Assembly (NCBI GenBank): GCA_036782995.1
Contig: DAIPXZ010000013.1
Span: 1-36,906 of the forward strand
Origin: DAIPXZ01 sp036782995
GTDB lineage: Bacteria > Bacillota > Clostridia > Saccharofermentanales > Saccharofermentanaceae
Length of the DNA: 36,906 bases
Reading direction: 5' to 3'
Part shown: positions 33,369 through 36,906 of the stretch, in pieces
How positions within the stretch are numbered: the first letter of the stretch is position 1
Layout: every line of letters begins with the position of its first letter
Notes under the pieces: model-generated
Seen by the model: only the letters and a program-made list of their open reading frames with translations
The model's database searches: none
What the model was told of the DNA's origin: nothing
Translations under genes and position numbers: made by a program

Positions 33369-34247
33369 ATGAAATTAAAGAAATGCATGGCTCTTTCCGT
33401 ATCTGCGGTAATGCTCTTTTCCTTTGCATTAACATCTTGCTCCGCTCTTCAAAACGAAGATGAAAAAGCGGTAACAGCAGCAACTGAAGACTTCTTTGAA
33501 GAACTAAAGGATGCAAAATCCAGCAAGTTAGCTAAGTTATTGTCGGAGGATGCAGCAGAATCAGAAGAAGCCCTTACGCTTATGGCTGCCCTTGATGCAG
33601 AAGGCGATGTAGCCGACGTATTTAGAGACAGCTTGGAAAAGCTTTCCTTCAAGGTGAAGGATGTCGAGGCCAGTGAGGATGACGAGGAAGGATCCGTTGA
33701 TGTTGAGCTTACTTTTGTTGACGTAGAAGCCGTTCTGGATGATCTCGATGACGATTATGATATCGATGATTTAGCAGATGCAATAGAAGATGCAAAAACA
33801 ACCAAGGAAACCATCACGCTCGAATTCATTTATGATGATGATTGGCTCGTAGATGACCTGAAGGATTTAACAGAATTGATTGTTGATCCTTTTGAAGATG
33901 TCTCGCCAGCCGGCGCACAGGACCCGAATGATGATACAGATCCTTCTTACTATTCCGGACATTGGGAATCTGAGGATGGGGACTATATATCGAATTTGTC
34001 AGCCGGCGATACATATGTTTCTTTTGTATGCGTCACTTGGGAATACTTTGATGGTTCTACATTCACATATGAATTCACTAATTCCAATGGTTCTGTACTC
34101 TTTGATGGTTCATATTATGTGACCGACGGTAGTGATCATATTTATTGCAACGGAAATGTTTCTCCTTTGGCAGAAGGAACATATACCATGAATGTATATT
34201 CTCCAAATGGTAATCTTCTCCAAGCTGTGGAGATCGAAGCATATTGA
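33369..34247 (+). CDS. Acidic lipoprotein of unknown function, NTF2-like region suspected
   Basis: The 292-residue lipoprotein has a signal peptide with the lipobox ending at a Cys near residue 24 (FALTSC). Residues 30-165 are very rich in Asp and Glu (for example DDLDDDYDIDDLADAIEDA), and the pattern EKAVTAATEDFFEELKDAKSS resembles the first helix of NTF2-like lipoproteins. The C-terminal third (about 190-292), after DDTDPSYYSGHWES, is beta-rich (DGSTFTYEFTNSNGSVLFDG). I chose the ATG at 33369 because AGGAGGT lies seven bases upstream; the listed frame opens five codons earlier without a ribosome site. A terminator follows. Base use is more AT-rich than its neighbours. The family is not certain and no function is claimed. 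Confidence 0.75.
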   Translation: MKLKKCMALSVSAVMLFSFALTSCSALQNEDEKAVTAATEDFFEELKDAKSSKLAKLLSEDAAESEEALTLMAALDAEGDVADVFRDSLEKLSFKVKDVEASEDDEEGSVDVELTFVDVEAVLDDLDDDYDIDDLADAIEDAKTTKETITLEFIYDDDWLVDDLKDLTELIVDPFEDVSPAGAQDPNDDTDPSYYSGHWESEDGDYISNLSAGDTYVSFVCVTWEYFDGSTFTYEFTNSNGSVLFDGSYYVTDGSDHIYCNGNVSPLAEGTYTMNVYSPNGNLLQAVEIEAY

Positions 34248-34291
34248 TTCTGATTCACTTCTGAAAGAAGAACCGTTATACTTTGCTTTTC

Positions 34292-34325
34292 AATGCTCTC
34301 CCGATTTGGGAGAGCATTTTCTTTC
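34292..34325 (+). terminator. Rho-independent terminator of the acidic lipoprotein gene
   Basis: A perfect 11-pair stem (34292-34302 with 34308-34318) with loop GATTT is followed by TTTTCTTTC. Confidence 0.87.
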
Positions 34326-34399
34326 TTCAGCTTATACATAAATTATTCACGAATTTTAGCCGCCTCTGCGCTTTTGTTAACAAGAAAATGTTTGCGTTG

Positions 34400-34408
34400 T
34401 GCTATGAT
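34400..34408 (+). promoter_or_regulatory. Extended -10 promoter of the first DHH phosphoesterase gene
   Basis: TGCTATGAT in the context TTGTGCTATGAT. Nearly the same context, TTGTGCTATTAT, precedes the second DHH gene, so the two promoters were probably duplicated with the genes. Confidence 0.5.
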
Positions 34409-34433
34409 GAAGAAAAATCACGGAGGGCGCATT

Positions 34434-35948
34434 ATGAAGCTTACTGAAATGCTCGATTACCCATACATAACTATTCAATGCCACGATAATCCTGACCCCG
34501 ATGCCATCGCTTCAGGATTTGCCATTTGGACTTTTCTTCAGGGAAAAGGATGTCACGTTCGTTTAATCTATGGTGGTGTAAAACCAATGACCAAGGCAAA
34601 TCTGATACTTATGTGTCAATTACTTTCTATCCAAATGGAGCATGTCACCACACAAGAGCAATTTGGGCGATGTGATTTACTCGTAGTGGTCGATGCGCAA
34701 TATGGTGCAGGTAATGTAACAAAATTTGAATGTGATAATGTCTGGGTCATTGATCATCATCAAGAACCGAATCGGCTTCCTTCGAATGTACAGAAATCGC
34801 TTATTCGCCCGAACATAGGCAGTTGTGCGACCATTTTATGGGATTTGCTTTTGAAATCCGATTATCCTGTCAACAAAAACATCCCTCTCGGTACTGCCCT
34901 TTATTATGGCCTCGCATCCGATACCAAGCATTTTTCCGAAGTGTACCATCCACTCGACAAAGATTTGCGCGACATGGTTGCCTTTAACAATTCGACAATC
35001 ACTCGACTTTACAATACAAATCTCTCCGTCAACGAACTCACCATTGCCGGCGATGCCCTCAACGATTTTGTCACAAACGCAAGTCATCGTTACGCCTATA
35101 CCAACGTCGCGCCTTGTGATCCGAACATTCTCGGTATTGTCAGTGACATGCTCATTCAAGTCGACTGCGTCGACTCATGCGTGGCTTTTTCTGATACAGG
35201 CATCGGCTATAAGCTCTCTGTCCGTAGCTCCGTCGCAGAAATTCGCGCAGATGAGCTTGCCCGTTATCTTTGCAGCGATATAGGCAGCGGCGGTGGTCAC
35301 AAAACAAAAGCCGGTGGCTTCATCTCGAAGAATCTCTATAATGGCAAACATCCGGGTATCAATTTCGATGAATACATTGATTCACGTATGACGGAATACC
35401 ATACGTCATCTACGATTATGCATACGGATAAAGACCGTGTCGACACTTCCTTGATGAAAAAATACATCAAGAGCAAAGTCGTCCTCGGAGTCGCTTTCGC
35501 TAAGGATTTTTTACCTACAGGCATGCCACTCCTCATCCGTACACTTGAGGGTGATATTGATATTGTCGCTGCAGATGATACCTGCCTCATGGTCGGTATT
35601 AAGGGCGAGGTTTACCCTATCACAATGCAGAAATTCAATCGCACCTATTCCCTCGCAGATATGGAAAGAGATGAAGAAACCGAATATCAGCCACGTATCA
35701 CGAACCGCAAAACCGGCGATTCTTACCAGCTTATGCCTTTCTTGAATACTTGCGTACCGAAACAAGCAATGCCCATTTTTGCAAAGCGCCTTGAAAAACG
35801 ACTCAAAATTTTTACAGCATGGGACAGCGAAAACTATTATCTCGGCGATGTCGGTGATTATCTCGCAGTTCGTATCGATGATCCGAGCGATTACTACATT
35901 ATTGAAGGTGACGTATTCGAAAGAACATACTCTGCTTTCGCTGACTAA
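34434..35948 (+). CDS. DHH family phosphoesterase with extra C-terminal domain (copy 1)
   Basis: The 504-residue soluble enzyme belongs to the DHH/DHHA1 group, whose members cut phosphodiesters or phosphate esters (for example NrnA-type oligoribonucleases and pAp phosphatases). Motif I is HDNPDPDAIASG (17-28), motif II has Asp87 (VVVDAQYG), motif III is DHH at 107-109 (WVIDHHQ), and motif IV has Asp163 (GLASDTKHFSE). The DHHA1 part carries GGGH at 286-289. After residue 320 there is a further region of about 180 residues ending in YYLGDVGDYLAVRIDDPSD and then YIIEGDVFERTY, which normal NrnA lacks; I do not recognise it beyond a 'GDYL'-type fold. The ATG at 34434 follows GGAGGG. A paralogue begins 225 bases downstream. 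Confidence 0.9.
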   Translation: MKLTEMLDYPYITIQCHDNPDPDAIASGFAIWTFLQGKGCHVRLIYGGVKPMTKANLILMCQLLSIQMEHVTTQEQFGRCDLLVVVDAQYGAGNVTKFECDNVWVIDHHQEPNRLPSNVQKSLIRPNIGSCATILWDLLLKSDYPVNKNIPLGTALYYGLASDTKHFSEVYHPLDKDLRDMVAFNNSTITRLYNTNLSVNELTIAGDALNDFVTNASHRYAYTNVAPCDPNILGIVSDMLIQVDCVDSCVAFSDTGIGYKLSVRSSVAEIRADELARYLCSDIGSGGGHKTKAGGFISKNLYNGKHPGINFDEYIDSRMTEYHTSSTIMHTDKDRVDTSLMKKYIKSKVVLGVAFAKDFLPTGMPLLIRTLEGDIDIVAADDTCLMVGIKGEVYPITMQKFNRTYSLADMERDEETEYQPRITNRKTGDSYQLMPFLNTCVPKQAMPIFAKRLEKRLKIFTAWDSENYYLGDVGDYLAVRIDDPSDYYIIEGDVFERTYSAFAD

Positions 35949-35969
35949 AATCCCCTTCTTTGTGTTTTC

Positions 35970-36010
35970 AAACGGAAAGCTGTCGATAGATTGCTTTCCG
36001 TTTTTGTTTT
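35970..36010 (+). terminator. Rho-independent terminator of the first DHH gene
   Basis: An 11-pair stem (35970-35980 with 35993-36003, arm AAACGGAAAGC) has a 12-base loop and is followed by TTTTTGTTTT. Confidence 0.85.
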
Positions 36011-36098
36011 AGCGAAACGTTTTGTTGCAAAGATATTACTTTTTTTTCACAGAAGGGAAAACAAGGGCTTCCCCCCCTTTATTCTCGCCGAATGCTTG

Positions 36099-36107
36099 TG
36101 CTATTAT
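36099..36107 (+). promoter_or_regulatory. Extended -10 promoter of the second DHH gene
   Basis: TGCTATTAT within TTGTGCTATTAT. The expected start of transcription, near 36114, falls in the inverted repeat that follows. Confidence 0.45.
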
Positions 36108-36110
36108 TGA

Positions 36111-36155
36111 AATGTAAAAGAAGACGGTCAATTAACGCATGTTTTCTTTTACATT
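36111..36155 (+). promoter_or_regulatory. 15-base inverted repeat at the expected transcription start / leader of the second DHH gene
   Basis: Arms 36111-36125 (AATGTAAAAGAAGAC) and 36141-36155 pair with one mismatch across a 15-base loop. It is not followed by a T-run, so it is not a terminator. It lies just before the ribosome site GAGGGG. A repressor operator or a leader hairpin would both fit. The first DHH gene has no such element. Confidence 0.65.
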
Positions 36156-36173
36156 AACGAGAGGGGCGCATGC

Positions 36174-36906
36174 ATGAAATTATCCGAGCTTACTAAATAT
36201 CCACGTATAACGATTCAATGCCACGATAATCCAGACCCGGATGCAATTTCTTCTGGTTTCGCTCTCTATCGCTATTTTAAGAGTCATGGTTGTCAGGTTC
36301 GACTTATTTACAGCGGCCGCACAAAAATTACAAAATGTAATCTCACCATGATGATTGAGATGTTTCGTATCCCAATTGAATACTGCATCAGTGATTTTGG
36401 TCAATGTGATCTCCTCGTGACGGTCGACTGTCAATATCGTTCCGGCAACGTCCGTTTCTTTGCGGCACCGAAGATTGCCATCATCGATCACCACCAATTT
36501 TGTGGTTTCGAAGCTGATTATTCCTATATCCAGTCTAATGTCGGCAGTTGTGCGACTCTGATTTGGCAATTGCTACGTAACGAAGGCATTGATATCAACA
36601 AGGATCCGGCGGCTGCCACAGCCCTCTATTACGGACTCTATTGCGACACCAACCAATTCAGTGAGCTCTATCATCCGCTTGATCGAGATATGCGTGACGC
36701 GTTGGCTTTTGATCAATCCGCCTTGGTGCGATTGATGAATTCCAACCTTTCATTAAGCGAGCTTGCCGTTGCTGCACAAGCACTTAGCGATTTCACATTC
36801 GACGCCGAGCTTCGTTTGGTTATCGTACAAGTACAGCCTTGTGACCCCAACATTCTCGGCTTAATCAGCGATTTCCTTATTCAAGTCGACCGTGTCGATA
36901 CATGTA
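36174..36906 (+). CDS. DHH family phosphoesterase, paralogue (copy 2), partial (C-terminus off the window)
   Basis: I translated it by hand from the ATG at 36174, with GAGGGG about seven bases upstream. The 244 visible residues match copy 1 nearly end to end: HDNPDPDAISSG (motif I), LLVTVDCQYRSGN (motif II), IAIIDHHQFC (DHH, motif III), ALYYGLYCDTNQFSELYHPLD (motif IV) and QVQPCDPNILGLISDFLIQVDRVDTC. All catalytic motifs are intact, so it should be an active enzyme rather than a remnant. Visible differences such as YRYFKSHG versus WTFLQGKG indicate an old duplication with divergence. The frame runs open to the window end, so the extra C-terminal domain of copy 1 cannot be checked here. It has its own promoter and an inverted repeat that copy 1 lacks, which suggests separate regulation. 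Confidence 0.9.
   Translation, partial: MKLSELTKYPRITIQCHDNPDPDAISSGFALYRYFKSHGCQVRLIYSGRTKITKCNLTMMIEMFRIPIEYCISDFGQCDLLVTVDCQYRSGNVRFFAAPKIAIIDHHQFCGFEADYSYIQSNVGSCATLIWQLLRNEGIDINKDPAAATALYYGLYCDTNQFSELYHPLDRDMRDALAFDQSALVRLMNSNLSLSELAVAAQALSDFTFDAELRLVIVQVQPCDPNILGLISDFLIQVDRVDTC

Noticed and set aside
1..36906. tRNA, rRNA, insertion sequence, toxin-antitoxin or phage genes
   Set aside because: I looked and recognised none. A short tRNA could be missed by eye, so a tRNA-scanning program would settle this.

Overview
The window is a densely coding 36.9 kb stretch (31 genes, two of them cut by the window edges, and no gap between genes above about 300 bases). It looks like a contig from an anaerobic, Gram-positive-type member of the Clostridia. 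Supporting signs are a [FeFe]-hydrogenase maturase (HydE), a QueT-type vitamin transporter, many lipoproteins with lipoboxes, a dlt-like surface-aminoacylation gene set, Na+-type NatA/NatB ABC exporters, strong GGAGG ribosome binding sites and extended -10 promoters (TGnTATAAT). The lower taxonomic rank cannot be read from the sequence. A run of exactly 100 N at 4109-4208 marks a scaffold gap, so this is a draft assembly. I recognised no rRNA, tRNA, CRISPR array, insertion sequence or prophage gene.

Layout. 1-3.6 kb (minus): birA (partial), serA and a class V aminotransferase, which together give the first two steps of serine synthesis. 3.8-9.2 kb (minus): a large membrane protein with a PP2C-like domain inside and a LysM-like domain outside, interrupted by the gap, and a DUF885 lipoprotein. 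9.3-14.5 kb (plus): four overlapping genes, consisting of an ABC permease, its ATPase, a permease fused to a CPBP protease, and an amidohydrolase. 14.7-16.4 kb (minus): an acyl-CoA-synthetase-like ligase. 16.6-18.7 kb (plus): radA and ispD. 18.7-22.1 kb (minus): ispF, a thioredoxin-like lipoprotein, mrp, a methyltransferase and queT. 22.2-23.2 kb (plus): hydE. 23.3-33.2 kb (minus): a DUF1653 protein, a lipoprotein, a dlt-like operon, a transglutaminase-like protein, a CpXC-domain protein and a cell-wall amidase. 33.4-36.9 kb (plus): an acidic lipoprotein and two tandem paralogous DHH phosphoesterases.

The most interesting unit is the minus-strand run from 31432 down to 24463: transglutaminase-like protein, Asp/Glu-racemase family protein, DltA-like adenylation enzyme, carrier protein, MBOAT, and SGNH protein. 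It contains every activity of the D-alanylation (dlt) pathway, but adds an amino-acid racemase 5 bp upstream of the adenylation gene. The adenylation pocket carries Asp-Ala-x-x-Lys at the start of the specificity region, the MBOAT ends in a DltX-like tyrosine motif, and the SGNH protein has Cys where the nucleophilic Ser is expected. My inference is a surface-polymer modification system that may transfer an acidic D-amino acid rather than D-alanine. This is a hypothesis drawn from gene order and motifs, not a demonstrated function.

Other genes cluster by theme. Envelope functions dominate 23-33 kb. The 9.3-14.5 kb unit looks like an exporter with an immunity or maturation protease.
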